Source of the DNA: Phycisphaerales bacterium
GTDB lineage: Bacteria > Planctomycetota > Phycisphaerae > Phycisphaerales > SM1A02
Assembly: GCA_029246705.1 (NCBI GenBank)
Contig: JAQWMQ010000008.1
Location: 124,001-188,000, forward strand
Direction of reading: 5' to 3'
DNA: 64,000 nucleotides
Below the pieces are notes generated by a model. The model saw only the letters and a program-made list of their open reading frames with translations, had not been told where the DNA came from and did not search any database. A program made the position numbers and the translations under genes. Each line of letters opens with the position of its first letter. Within the stretch, counting starts at the first letter, position 1. Of the stretch, positions 18,995 through 27,593 are shown piece by piece.

Positions 18995-20818
18995 ATGACC
19001 TTCGAGATCTGGATCACCCTCGGCGTGCTCTGTCTCCTCGTGGGGTTCCTGCTCTTCACCAGGGTGGGAACCGATGTCGCGGTGATCGGATCCCTCGTGC
19101 TCCTGATGGTCTTCGGAGTGTTGAGTACCGAGGAAGCGGTGCTTGGATTCGTCAAGGACGGCCCACTGATGATCGGCGGTCTCTTCGTGGTTGCTGCGGG
19201 CATGCGAGAGACGGGGGCGATCGAGCGGATCGCCAAGGTTCTTCTCGGTCGGCCGACTTCGCTGGTCACCGCGCAGTTCCGATTGATGAGCCCGGTGTGT
19301 GTGCTGAGTGGTTTCATGAACACCACGCCCATCGTGGCCATGTACCTTCCCATCGTCTCCGACTGGGCACGTCGCATTCGTTTCAGCCCGTCGAAGCTCT
19401 ACATGCCGTTGTCCTTCGCGGCCATCCTTGGCGGACAACTCACCCTCGTGGGAACGGCATCCAACCTCGTCGTCATGACGGAATTCGTTCCCTGGATGAA
19501 CAGTCCGGCATCCGACTGGGCCAGGGACCTGGGAGCCCAGGCGCTCAGCAGTGAAGCCGAGTTCTGGGGTGTTGCGGTCAGTGGTATCCCGGCCGCGATC
19601 ATCGGCATGCTTTTCATCGGTTTCTTCTCGCGCTGGTTGCTTCCTGATCGCATCAAGGTGCGTGACGTCTCCGACGACGCTCGCAAGTATGAAGTCGTGA
19701 TGCGCGTCGAGTCCGGATCCCCCATCGTCGGTTCGACCATCGAGCAGGCCGGACTCCGTGCTCTTCCGGGGCTGTATCTCTTCGGCATCGAACGGGACGG
19801 AAACATCCTTCATGCTGTCGGCGCCGACGAACCCCTGGAGGCGAACGATCGCCTGCTTTTTGCCGGCATAGTCGAATCAGTGGTCGACCTGCGCCGGATC
19901 CGTGGACTGGTTCCCGACGAGGTCGACTCGGGACGACGTCCCGAGAATCGGGTGCTGGTCGAGGCCGTGGTCTCTTCCGAAGCACCATTCATCGGACTCA
20001 CCGTCAAGGAATCAATGTTCCGCTCCACCTACGGAGCCGCGATCATCGGGGCCTTTCGCAGCGGCGAACGGCTGGAGGGAAAGATCGGTGACCTGCGCCT
20101 GAAGGCCGGTGACACCCTGCTGCTTGATGCCGGCATCCAGTTCACGCCGACCCATCGTGACAGCCAGGACTTCTACCTCGTCTCGACCGTCTCGGGAACC
20201 CAGCCCGTTCGCCACGAACGAGCGTGGATGGCGGTCCTGATACTCATCCTTCTCATGGTGGGACTGATGACCACCGACACCACCGGACTCAGTCGGGTGG
20301 TCGTGGTCTGGCTGGCCGCCCTGATGATGATCGGAACCAGATGCGTGCCCGGAGGAAGGGCTCGATCCTCGATCAACTGGCAGGTCCTTCTGACCATCGG
20401 CGGTGCGATCGGCATCGGTTCCGCGGTCAACGCTTCCGGGCTCGCCGCCCTCGCTGCGACCGGGTTTCTCGAAGTCATGTCCGTCTTCGGCGATTCTCCA
20501 CGGCTCGCCCTCTTCGCGACCATCATCGTGACCGCGCTTCTCGCCCAGCTCGTGACGAACTTCGCGGCCGCGACGATCATGTTCGCGGTGGCGATGTCCT
20601 CGGCTGAGATCCTCGGGGTGAGGCCCGAACCATTCGTCTTCGGTCTGATGGCCGGTGCCGGTTGCAACTTCCTGACACCGCTCTCCTACCAGACCAACCT
20701 CATGGTCTTCGGGCCGGGCGGATACCGTTTCACCGACTTCTCGAGACTGGGCGCTCCACTGCTGCTCATCGTCTCGGTGATCGCGGCCATCGTGATCCCG
20801 CTGTTCTTTCCCTTCTAG
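18995..20818 (+). CDS. SLC13-family permease with two RCK_C domains, probable sulfate transporter
   Basis: This 607-residue polytopic membrane protein begins with several transmembrane helices (LGVLCLLVGFLLF onward). It carries the family motifs GFMNTTPIVAMYLPIV near residue 107 and GGQLTLVGTASNLVV near 147. Two cytoplasmic TrkA-C/RCK_C modules occupy about 220-300 and 305-395 (GLRALPGLYLFGIERDG, LRLKAGDTLLLDAG). More helices follow, with the second permease repeat FAAATIMFAVAMS near 528. This architecture is shared with SAC1/SLT-type sulfate transporters and some dicarboxylate permeases. Substrate assignment as sulfate rests on the neighbours (PAP phosphatases, sat, cysC) and is an inference. 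Its 5' neighbour ends 24 bp upstream, while a gap of about 200 bp separates it from the sulfotransferase. Confidence 0.82.
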   Translation: MTFEIWITLGVLCLLVGFLLFTRVGTDVAVIGSLVLLMVFGVLSTEEAVLGFVKDGPLMIGGLFVVAAGMRETGAIERIAKVLLGRPTSLVTAQFRLMSPVCVLSGFMNTTPIVAMYLPIVSDWARRIRFSPSKLYMPLSFAAILGGQLTLVGTASNLVVMTEFVPWMNSPASDWARDLGAQALSSEAEFWGVAVSGIPAAIIGMLFIGFFSRWLLPDRIKVRDVSDDARKYEVVMRVESGSPIVGSTIEQAGLRALPGLYLFGIERDGNILHAVGADEPLEANDRLLFAGIVESVVDLRRIRGLVPDEVDSGRRPENRVLVEAVVSSEAPFIGLTVKESMFRSTYGAAIIGAFRSGERLEGKIGDLRLKAGDTLLLDAGIQFTPTHRDSQDFYLVSTVSGTQPVRHERAWMAVLILILLMVGLMTTDTTGLSRVVVVWLAALMMIGTRCVPGGRARSSINWQVLLTIGGAIGIGSAVNASGLAALAATGFLEVMSVFGDSPRLALFATIIVTALLAQLVTNFAAATIMFAVAMSSAEILGVRPEPFVFGLMAGAGCNFLTPLSYQTNLMVFGPGGYRFTDFSRLGAPLLLIVSVIAAIVIPLFFPF

Positions 20819-21020
20819 GATGAGTTCGACCCGTTGCTCCCGGTGGCGCCGTCGTCGTCACCGCTTATCGGTGTATCTCCCCTTCACCGACGTTGTCACA
20901 GATGGACCAGTCATGTCGATTTCTGTGCGGTACGGGTAATCCACCCCACCGTTCATGCCGAGAATGTTCCGGCTCGCCATGCGCAGCCTGCGAAGCGTCC
21001 TCCCTTTCCAGGGGTATCTG

Positions 21021-22091
21021 ATGACCAGTCCCGTCTTCAATGCGGAAAAGCCCATCTTCGTGTGCGGTGCGTCGCGCTCGGGAACCACCCTGGTCTCGGA
21101 CAGCATCTCAAAGCAGACAAGTCATCACATCGTTCGCGAGACCCACTACTTCGATGATCTGAGGGTCCGCTTGAATGCAATGCTTGGATCCCGACTGGGC
21201 AGCGATGAACAGAAGGTGTGCGAGGATTACTTCCTGGCAATCACCCACCGTCCCTACGGCCATCATGGCGATCCCGAGCAGGCAACCATCGATCGCTCCG
21301 AGCTCACCGATGTCGCTTCAGGACTGGGTGGATGTCCCGATGCCTATTTTCTCGCCTTCTGCAGACTGCAGATGAAAGAGCACGACTGCAGACACTGGGG
21401 TGAGAAGACTCCTCGCCACTGCCTGAGGTTGAACGAGATTCTCGAGGTCTTCCCCGATGCCCGGATCATCTACATGCTTCGTGATCCCCGTGGTGTGGTG
21501 GCTTCCTATCGTGACTGGAAGAACCAGGGTGGCTTTGATCTCGAAGCGGATCCCGATCACCGTGGCATCCTCGAGAAAGAGGAGGCACGCACCCGGCGGA
21601 GTTATCACCCCGTGATCAGCACCCTGCTCTGGAAAGCAGCCTACAAGTCAGCCACAACCGCCCGTGAGACCTGGGGCGAGGACCGAATAAGGATTCAACG
21701 CTACGAGGACCTCTGCACTGAACCGGAAACCGAGTTCAAGGATCTCTTTGCATGGATAGGTGCCGAAGAAAGCCCTGATTGCAGCAGGATGCGTGGACTG
21801 AACAGCTCATATGACCAGTACAAGGAGCAGGGTGGAGTTCGGTCTGCCCCTGCAACGCGTTGGCGGGAGAAACTCTCGCCCCGTGAAATCAGCCTGGTCG
21901 AGTTCGTCTGTGGCAAGACCCTACGCCATGCCGGTTACCAACCCATGAAACTCGGGGTTTCACCATTGGCCATCGGATGTGACCTCGCATCGACCGCACC
22001 TGCCCTCCTCAGGGCTGTTCGGGCGAACACTTCGAGGTCCGGCAACATCGTGAAGTACCTGGGGCGTCGCGCCATACTCGCGTTCAAATAG
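21021..22091 (+). CDS. PAPS-dependent sulfotransferase
   Basis: Start 21021 is preferred because AGGGG at 21010-21014 lies six bases upstream. An in-frame ATG at 20955 would add 22 residues without a site. The 356-residue protein has the 5'-phosphosulfate-binding loop FVCGASRSGTTLV (about 13-25) and the 3'-phosphate-binding stretch YMLRDPRGVVASY (about 151-163), the two hallmarks of sulfotransferases. It would transfer sulfate from PAPS to a hydroxyl or amine. The acceptor is unknown, but nearby EPS genes make a glycan plausible. No signal peptide is seen, so a cytosolic site of action is likely. It lies between the permease and the sat-cysC pair in the same direction. Confidence 0.85.
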   Translation: MTSPVFNAEKPIFVCGASRSGTTLVSDSISKQTSHHIVRETHYFDDLRVRLNAMLGSRLGSDEQKVCEDYFLAITHRPYGHHGDPEQATIDRSELTDVASGLGGCPDAYFLAFCRLQMKEHDCRHWGEKTPRHCLRLNEILEVFPDARIIYMLRDPRGVVASYRDWKNQGGFDLEADPDHRGILEKEEARTRRSYHPVISTLLWKAAYKSATTARETWGEDRIRIQRYEDLCTEPETEFKDLFAWIGAEESPDCSRMRGLNSSYDQYKEQGGVRSAPATRWREKLSPREISLVEFVCGKTLRHAGYQPMKLGVSPLAIGCDLASTAPALLRAVRANTSRSGNIVKYLGRRAILAFK

Positions 22092-22299
22092 CGTTTCTCA
22101 CCCATCGGGACTGCGCTGAAAGAGGACCGAATGAAGATTATCGACCTTTGAATCAAGGTTTCTCGGGTCATTTGGACCCACAATCAAGACCTCAATTGAA
22201 CGAGGTTGCTTCCACTCAGAGCAATTGATAGCATCGCCTTCTTACCTTTTAAACGACGTTTCGCGACGTAATTCGCGATAAACGAAGGGATTGAACCGC

Positions 22300-23493
22300 A
22301 TGTCACGGTCATCATTGATCGAACCCAACGGAGGCACCCTGGTTGACCGAATGGTCACCGGCGCCCAACGAGATGAGCTTGCAGCAAAGGCTGCTTCACT
22401 GCCCGCGATCCACCTCACCGACAAGCAGGCTTGTGACCTTGAGATGATCGCAATCGGTGCTTTCAGCCCCCTGACGGGATTCGTCGGGCAGGCTGATTTC
22501 GAAGGCATCTGCAAGAACATGCGACTGAGCAGTGGTGTGGTGTGGCCCATTCCCATCACGCTTGCGGTGAACGACGATGTCAAGGCGACGCTCGAGTCCG
22601 GTTCACAGGCCGCTCTCCACCACGCCGACGGCACCCTGCTTGCCGTCATCGACGTGGAGGAGATCTACCCGCACGACAAGAAGCTCGAGATCCCCAACGT
22701 CTTCCGAACTGAAGACGAGGCGCATCCCGGTGTTGCTGCAGTCATGGCCGAAGGCGACTGGCTTGTCGGAGGACCGATTCACGTCATCACCGTCACGCCC
22801 GAGAACGACCCCGGTGAGCAGTTCACCGAGCATCGTCTCCCCCCGAGCAAGACGCGCGAAGCATTCGAGAAGCATGGATGGAAGACGATCGCAGCCTTCC
22901 AGACCCGCAACCCGATCCACCGTGCGCACGAATATCTCTGCAAGTGCTCCCAGGAAATCTGTGACGGGCTCCTGATCCACCCGCTGGTGGGCGAGACGAA
23001 GCCCGGAGACATTCCTGCGGATGTCCGCATGGAATGCTACAAGACGATCATCGACAACTACTTCGTCGAGGATCGAACCCTCCTGACCGTCATGCCCGCA
23101 GCCATGCGGTATGCAGGTCCTCGAGAAGCCGTCCTTCATGCTCTGGTGCGCCAGAACTACGGTGTTTCGCACTTCATCGTCGGGCGCGACCACGCCGGTG
23201 TGGGCGACTACTACGGCACCTACGACGCCCAGAACATCTTCGACGAGTTCGAGGATGGCGAGATCGGCGTCATTCCCCTGAAGTTCGAACATGCTGCCTT
23301 CAGCCTGAAGGCCCAGGGCATGGTGTCCGCGAAGACCTTCCCCAAGCTCGAGGGAGACCAGATCTTCCTTTCGGGCACCAAGGTCCGGGACATGCTTGCC
23401 AAGGGCGAACGGCCTCCGAAGGAATTTTCACGAGAGGAAGTCGCAGACGTCCTCATCAAGTGGGCCACCTCGGAAGTGCCTGCAAACGCGTGA
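22300..23493 (+). CDS. sat: ATP sulfurylase (sulfate adenylyltransferase)
   Basis: The enzyme makes adenosine 5'-phosphosulfate (APS) from ATP and sulfate. The 397-residue protein shows the monofunctional Sat family signatures: FQTRNPIHRAHEYL near residue 199 (the HRAHE nucleotide-binding motif starts at 207), PLVGETKPGD near 228, and MRYAGPREAVLHALVRQNYG near 269. The catalytic domain lacks an appended APS kinase domain, which is encoded by the next gene. The ATG at 22300 has AAGGGA at 22285-22290. An in-frame TTG at 22291 is less likely. The upstream 208 bp are AT-richer than the surroundings and probably hold a promoter. cysC follows after 51 bp. Confidence 0.96.
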   Translation: MSRSSLIEPNGGTLVDRMVTGAQRDELAAKAASLPAIHLTDKQACDLEMIAIGAFSPLTGFVGQADFEGICKNMRLSSGVVWPIPITLAVNDDVKATLESGSQAALHHADGTLLAVIDVEEIYPHDKKLEIPNVFRTEDEAHPGVAAVMAEGDWLVGGPIHVITVTPENDPGEQFTEHRLPPSKTREAFEKHGWKTIAAFQTRNPIHRAHEYLCKCSQEICDGLLIHPLVGETKPGDIPADVRMECYKTIIDNYFVEDRTLLTVMPAAMRYAGPREAVLHALVRQNYGVSHFIVGRDHAGVGDYYGTYDAQNIFDEFEDGEIGVIPLKFEHAAFSLKAQGMVSAKTFPKLEGDQIFLSGTKVRDMLAKGERPPKEFSREEVADVLIKWATSEVPANA

Positions 23494-23544
23494 CACCTCG
23501 GTGTCTCCTACACGATTGACCACTCACGGAGCGAATGAATAGCG

Positions 23545-24156
23545 ATGGCTGAACAGCTAGCAACCAACATCACCTGGCATGACGGCGACGTCACTCCCGA
23601 CATGCGCAAGGAAAACATGGGCCAGCAGGGTGCAAGCCTCTGGCTTACCGGGCTTTCTGCAAGCGGCAAGAGCACCGTTGCAATGGCTCTCGAGAAGCTC
23701 TTGCTTTCGAGGGGCAAGCATGCCTATTGCCTTGACGGTGACAACATCCGCCACGGGCTCAACAAGAACCTCGGTTTTTCGGCCGAGGATCGTGCTGAGA
23801 ACATTCGCCGAATCGGTGAGGTCACGAAGCTGTTTGCCGATTCAGGCATGATCACGATCAACAGCTTTATCAGCCCCTACCGGGTCGACCGGGACCAGGC
23901 GCGTGCAGCCCATGACGAATCGAAGATCCCTTTCTTCGAAGTCTTCGTCCACTGCCCGCTCGAAGAAGCTGAAAAGCGTGATCCCAAGGGCCTCTACAAG
24001 AAGGCTCGTGCCGGCGAGATCAAGGGATTCACCGGGATCGACGATCCCTATGAGGCCCCTGAGTCGCCTGAGATCGTCCTGAACACCCACGAGCAGTCCG
24101 TGGAGGAAAGCGCTCTCGCGCTGATGAAGATGCTCGAGGACCACGGAATCGTCTGA
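23545..24156 (+). CDS. cysC: Adenylyl-sulfate (APS) kinase
   Basis: This enzyme phosphorylates APS to PAPS, the sulfuryl donor. The 203-residue length matches stand-alone CysC. The Walker A loop GLSASGKST lies at about 36-44, DGDNIRHGLNKNLGFS near 65, and the APS kinase signature ISPYRVDRDQAR near 109. It begins 51 bp after sat and is followed by a clear intrinsic terminator, marking the end of the sulfate-activation unit. With sat, the permease, a sulfotransferase and PAP phosphatases, it supplies and recycles PAPS. No reductive sulfate-assimilation gene is in view. Confidence 0.96.
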   Translation: MAEQLATNITWHDGDVTPDMRKENMGQQGASLWLTGLSASGKSTVAMALEKLLLSRGKHAYCLDGDNIRHGLNKNLGFSAEDRAENIRRIGEVTKLFADSGMITINSFISPYRVDRDQARAAHDESKIPFFEVFVHCPLEEAEKRDPKGLYKKARAGEIKGFTGIDDPYEAPESPEIVLNTHEQSVEESALALMKMLEDHGIV

Positions 24157-24206
24157 CGGCACGCTCAGGCCTCTTCATGAGGTCTGTGGCTCAAACCAGC
24201 CCCCAT

Positions 24207-24246
24207 ACGCACCCGGAAGCCAATAAAGGCCTCCGGGTGCGTTTTT
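24207..24246 (+). terminator. Intrinsic terminator after cysC
   Basis: An 11-bp perfect stem (ACGCACCCGGA with TCCGGGTGCGT) encloses a loop that itself contains GCC/GGC, and it is followed directly by TTTTT. It lies 50 bp after the cysC stop and closes the plus-strand sulfation unit. Confidence 0.9.
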
Positions 24247-24691
24247 CATATGGATGACACCCAGGGCGCTGTTTTCGACCCCAATGGCCAGAGTCCGAGA
24301 ATTAACTGGATCCGGATCCCCTGGATTCCGAACACTACTCAAGCACGCAATCAGCCAGTATTGAAGAAGCGCTGGCTGACCTCGATTCGATTTAATCCGC
24401 CGGAACCAAGGGGCCTCCGGAAATGCACTAATTACCTAGACATGAAACCATCCTGGTCTGTTTTATTGGCCATTGGCTGTAGAAGTCGCCTTGAACCGGC
24501 TGCACTCGGCCTTGTGAACGGATATTCTTGGCCCCCTGCAAATCGGGATTCGATGCACTCAAGCAGTGCAATCCGCATAAATCAAGTGTGATAACGCACG
24601 AATGACGTTCGCGGGAGTAACACACTTCAGTGAGCCTCGTTTGGATCCGATTGTTTGGCTGAGGATACATAGGTAACCCTTTAGGGAACGC
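24247..24691. other. 445-bp intergenic region upstream of the secreted beta-helix protein
   Basis: No supported gene lies here. The only open frame of note (24250-24591) has no family resemblance and no ribosome-binding site. The sequence is visibly more AT-rich than the flanking genes. Near its 3' end there is a spaced inverted repeat, AAGTGTG and CACACTT, separated by about 30 bases. The region ends in AGGGA, the probable ribosome-binding site for the gene at 24692. It most likely holds the promoter and leader of that gene; I cannot place a -10/-35 pair confidently. Confidence 0.5.
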
Positions 24692-27472
24692 ATGATGAGC
24701 ATCAGCACCACAGGAACTCGTAGCAAAGGAGCCCGCGGGATGACACACCTGACCCGACGAGGCAAGACGACGCTCGTAATGAGCGCCACAATTCTTGGCC
24801 TGAACATCGCGACACTTTCGAACGCCCAGCCCCAGTCGGTCACACCGACGAAGGTGACGGCCGCCAGCAACACCGAGCGTTCAGGGATCGTCCCTGTCCG
24901 AGTGGTTGCCCGTTTGAGCGAGGATTCCCTCGTTCCGCGCATCAGTACGGTCGGCAGCGTCGACAACGTAGGTGCCAAGGCAGTCATTGCACTGAACCTC
25001 AAGGGTGCCCCCCTTCAGTTCAGTGCCTTGCCTGATAACCACCAGGCAGCTCTCATGACGAAGTACGGCAAGGATGCCGGTTCACAGTATGAAGCAGGAC
25101 TGGCCCTTCAGTTGAAGAGCCTGGTCAACCGCTTCAATGCAGAACACCCCACCGCCCGCGTTGGCGTTGCAGGTGTTCCTTTCGCACCCGTGGACGCGGA
25201 CGATGCCAGTTCGAACACCAACTACTCGGACCTCATCGGTTCGGTTGACGTGTTCCTGCCTGGTGCCGGTTCGGAGCGATCCGATGCAGCGTTGAAGGCC
25301 CTTTCCGAGATGGCACGCGGTCGTCAGATCGTTCCAATCTCCGAAGCGATGATTGAACGCAGCAACCAGCGCGTGAATATGCGGTCTGCCCGTCAGGCCG
25401 AAGCCGAATCCGACGGTGTTCGCCCCTCTCGCCAGGAAAGCGGCACTGAACGTGATCGAAACAGACCTTCTGTATCGATCGGCGGCGGGGATGATGCAAC
25501 CGGAAGCAACGATGGTTCCAACGAGACCGACAGTCTTGCTCAGCGACTCGGGGAAACCCAGGAGCAGGACGCCATCAACGCCCTCATTGCAGCCTGGGGC
25601 TCTTCGAACCCCGACTGGGACATGAACGGCGACGGCATCGTCGACGGCTTCGACCTCTCGATCGTTCTCGCTCACTACGGTGACGACGAGGGTGAAGGCG
25701 GCGGCGGCGGCGGTGGTGAAGGCGGCGGCGGCCAGGGCGGCGGCGGCGGCGAAGGCGGCGGCGGCGAAGGTGGCGGCGGCTCCGGTGGCGGTTCCGGTGA
25801 AGGGATCCAGGATCTCGTACCCGGTTCCGGCTTCATCGGCGTGACGTCGGTACCCAGCAAGCAGGGCAGCCCCAGCGCGGCCGGATACGACGCCGAGTCG
25901 ATCGCTCGATGGACGGAACTTCCCTACATCACCCGTGACCGTGACTTCTACGTGACGATCAGTGCCTTCCACATGGAGGACATCAGTCACATCGAGTTCA
26001 TTCTTGACGGTGGTGAGCCCGTCGTGAGCACCGAAGTCACCCCGCACCCGGACACCGGCTATCCCGAGTACATGGCTCAGGTCGATGTTTCGGACCTGGC
26101 ACCCGGCATGCATGAGATTCGTGCGATCGTCTACCCGAACGCCGGCATTCCCCGCGTTCTCCAGGGGGCGGCCAACGAAACAAGCATCCACATGGTGAAC
26201 AACGGCAACGAGAGCTTCTGGTTCAACTACGACCCGAACCCCACGACCGCTTATGTGGGACCGGCGAGCCAGTTCGCAACCGTTGACGACGCCATCGCGG
26301 CGCTTGGCACCGATCTCTATGGTGGTCGAATCTACCTGTCCGAAGGTAACCACGACCTCTTCGATGACTACAACAACACCTTCACGAACACGGCGCAGAA
26401 CAAGGTCCTGACCATCTCGGCCGCACCCGGCCTCGATGCGACCAAGGTCTTCGTCGAAGGTTATTCGGGCATCGGTGACGGCATGCTTCGCAACGGTTCG
26501 CTCCACCTTCGAAACGTGAGCGTTCTCGCCCCCGTCGTCGACCATGGCCAGCCATCACTCAAGGGTTACGGCAACAACCGACTCTTCATCGAGGGTGTCT
26601 ACAACACCAGCACCGACCCGGTTCGCGGGTGGGCCAACCTCGGAGTCCAGCGGCTCGCCAATGCGACGACCGAATGGGGCCTGGGTTGCTGGATCAAGGA
26701 CAGCACCTTCGTGAACGTGCCCAAGGGCATCAAGAGTCCGACCCTGGTCAAGAACACGAGTTTCACCCGGATTTCGGCTGATGCATTCGGCTCAGGTCCC
26801 GGTGCGGTGGTCAACTGCTGGCTCGACAAGGCTGATTCGCCCAATGCCGACCACGCCCAGCACGCGGACATCTTCCAGATCTCAGTGAACCAGCAGGTCG
26901 AGCACGTGGAAAACCGCATCTTCGTCGACATTCGTGCGACGAACAACACCAACCAGATCGGACACATCTCCGGTTCGGTCACGCTCAAGAACTTCGCGTT
27001 CGTCCGGTGGCGTGTCGATTCGATGTACACCAGCTCGTCGATGAACTTCTTCCATGAAGTCGACCACGTGGTGATCGATGACAACATCTTCCGCAACTGT
27101 TCGATCTCGTTCATCAAGCGGATGCCGCACGCACTGTTCCGGGACACCCTCATGTGGCGTTTCCGGGAAGGTAACCAGGGATTCGATGGGATCTTCACGC
27201 CCTCCCAGGTCATCGTGGACAACGTGCACTTCACGAACGACAGCAGTGTTCCGTTCCAGGGTTCCACGATCGGTGAAGTCAACTTTGCATCACCGTCGCC
27301 CCCGGTCGGAGTTCCCTCGAACGGTTCTGGTGGATTCATCCCGACTTACGTGATGACTGAAGCACAGATCACGAACCAGTACCTTGGCAACGCCAATGTG
27401 GATGTTCGTGGCACCGTCCGTGATCACTTCTACTACGACAAGTCATTGCTTGACCTGACCTGGTGGCGTTGA
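24692..27472 (+). CDS. Large secreted protein: dockerin-like Ca2+ loop, polyglycine linker, probable right-handed beta-helix
   Basis: The 926-residue product starts with a basic segment and the hydrophobic export stretch TTLVMSATILGLNIATLSNA. Residues about 45-300 form an N-terminal region of unknown family. A dockerin/EF-hand-type loop follows at 310 (DMNGDGIVDGFDL). It is preceded by INALIAAWGS and followed by SIVLAHYG, a common planctomycete arrangement. A Gly/Glu-rich linker of about 37 residues (about 334-370) leads to a C-terminal half with two or more beta modules. The last 400 residues have the short polar strands of a parallel beta-helix (FATVDDAIAALGTDLYGGRI, then asparagine-rich rungs). 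No polysaccharide-lyase catalytic motif is evident, and there is no C-terminal sorting tail. Terminators flank it on both sides, so it is probably a single-gene unit. Function unknown. Confidence 0.75.
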   Translation: MMSISTTGTRSKGARGMTHLTRRGKTTLVMSATILGLNIATLSNAQPQSVTPTKVTAASNTERSGIVPVRVVARLSEDSLVPRISTVGSVDNVGAKAVIALNLKGAPLQFSALPDNHQAALMTKYGKDAGSQYEAGLALQLKSLVNRFNAEHPTARVGVAGVPFAPVDADDASSNTNYSDLIGSVDVFLPGAGSERSDAALKALSEMARGRQIVPISEAMIERSNQRVNMRSARQAEAESDGVRPSRQESGTERDRNRPSVSIGGGDDATGSNDGSNETDSLAQRLGETQEQDAINALIAAWGSSNPDWDMNGDGIVDGFDLSIVLAHYGDDEGEGGGGGGGEGGGGQGGGGGEGGGGEGGGGSGGGSGEGIQDLVPGSGFIGVTSVPSKQGSPSAAGYDAESIARWTELPYITRDRDFYVTISAFHMEDISHIEFILDGGEPVVSTEVTPHPDTGYPEYMAQVDVSDLAPGMHEIRAIVYPNAGIPRVLQGAANETSIHMVNNGNESFWFNYDPNPTTAYVGPASQFATVDDAIAALGTDLYGGRIYLSEGNHDLFDDYNNTFTNTAQNKVLTISAAPGLDATKVFVEGYSGIGDGMLRNGSLHLRNVSVLAPVVDHGQPSLKGYGNNRLFIEGVYNTSTDPVRGWANLGVQRLANATTEWGLGCWIKDSTFVNVPKGIKSPTLVKNTSFTRISADAFGSGPGAVVNCWLDKADSPNADHAQHADIFQISVNQQVEHVENRIFVDIRATNNTNQIGHISGSVTLKNFAFVRWRVDSMYTSSSMNFFHEVDHVVIDDNIFRNCSISFIKRMPHALFRDTLMWRFREGNQGFDGIFTPSQVIVDNVHFTNDSSVPFQGSTIGEVNFASPSPPVGVPSNGSGGFIPTYVMTEAQITNQYLGNANVDVRGTVRDHFYYDKSLLDLTWWR
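25690..25803 (+). repeat. GGC-rich polyglycine-coding microsatellite
   Basis: A run of GGC codons broken by GAA, GGT, CAG and TCC codes for the Gly/Glu/Gln linker between the dockerin-like loop and the C-terminal domains of the secreted protein. It is low-complexity DNA of the kind prone to length change by slippage. It is in frame throughout. Confidence 0.85.
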
Positions 27473-27517
27473 TCGCCGAGCCTCTTCGAGGCAGACGGCA
27501 CAACTTGCAAACAAGAT

Positions 27518-27553
27518 CGCGGAGGCCTGTATCAGGCCTCCGCGTTTCTTTTT
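27518..27553 (+). terminator. Intrinsic terminator after the secreted beta-helix gene
   Basis: A 12-bp perfect stem (CGCGGAGGCCTG with CAGGCCTCCGCG) with a three-base loop is followed by TTTCTTTTT. It lies 45 bp after the stop at 27472 and separates this gene from the convergent rfb operon. Confidence 0.92.
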
Positions 27554-27593
27554 GCGTGTTCGATCCACGAGTGGCCCGGCCGAACCCGAGTCA

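Noticed and set aside
20819-21020. Hairpin-rich gap checked for a tRNA or small RNA gene
   Set aside because: No cloverleaf, anticodon arm or TψC-like sequence could be fitted.
24250-24591. Small open frame in the gap after the cysC terminator
   Set aside because: No ribosome-binding site, no recognisable features, AT-rich composition unlike neighbouring genes.
25690-25803. Repeat array resembling a CRISPR or tandem repeat locus
   Set aside because: It is an in-frame GGC/GAA codon run coding for a glycine-rich linker, without spacers.
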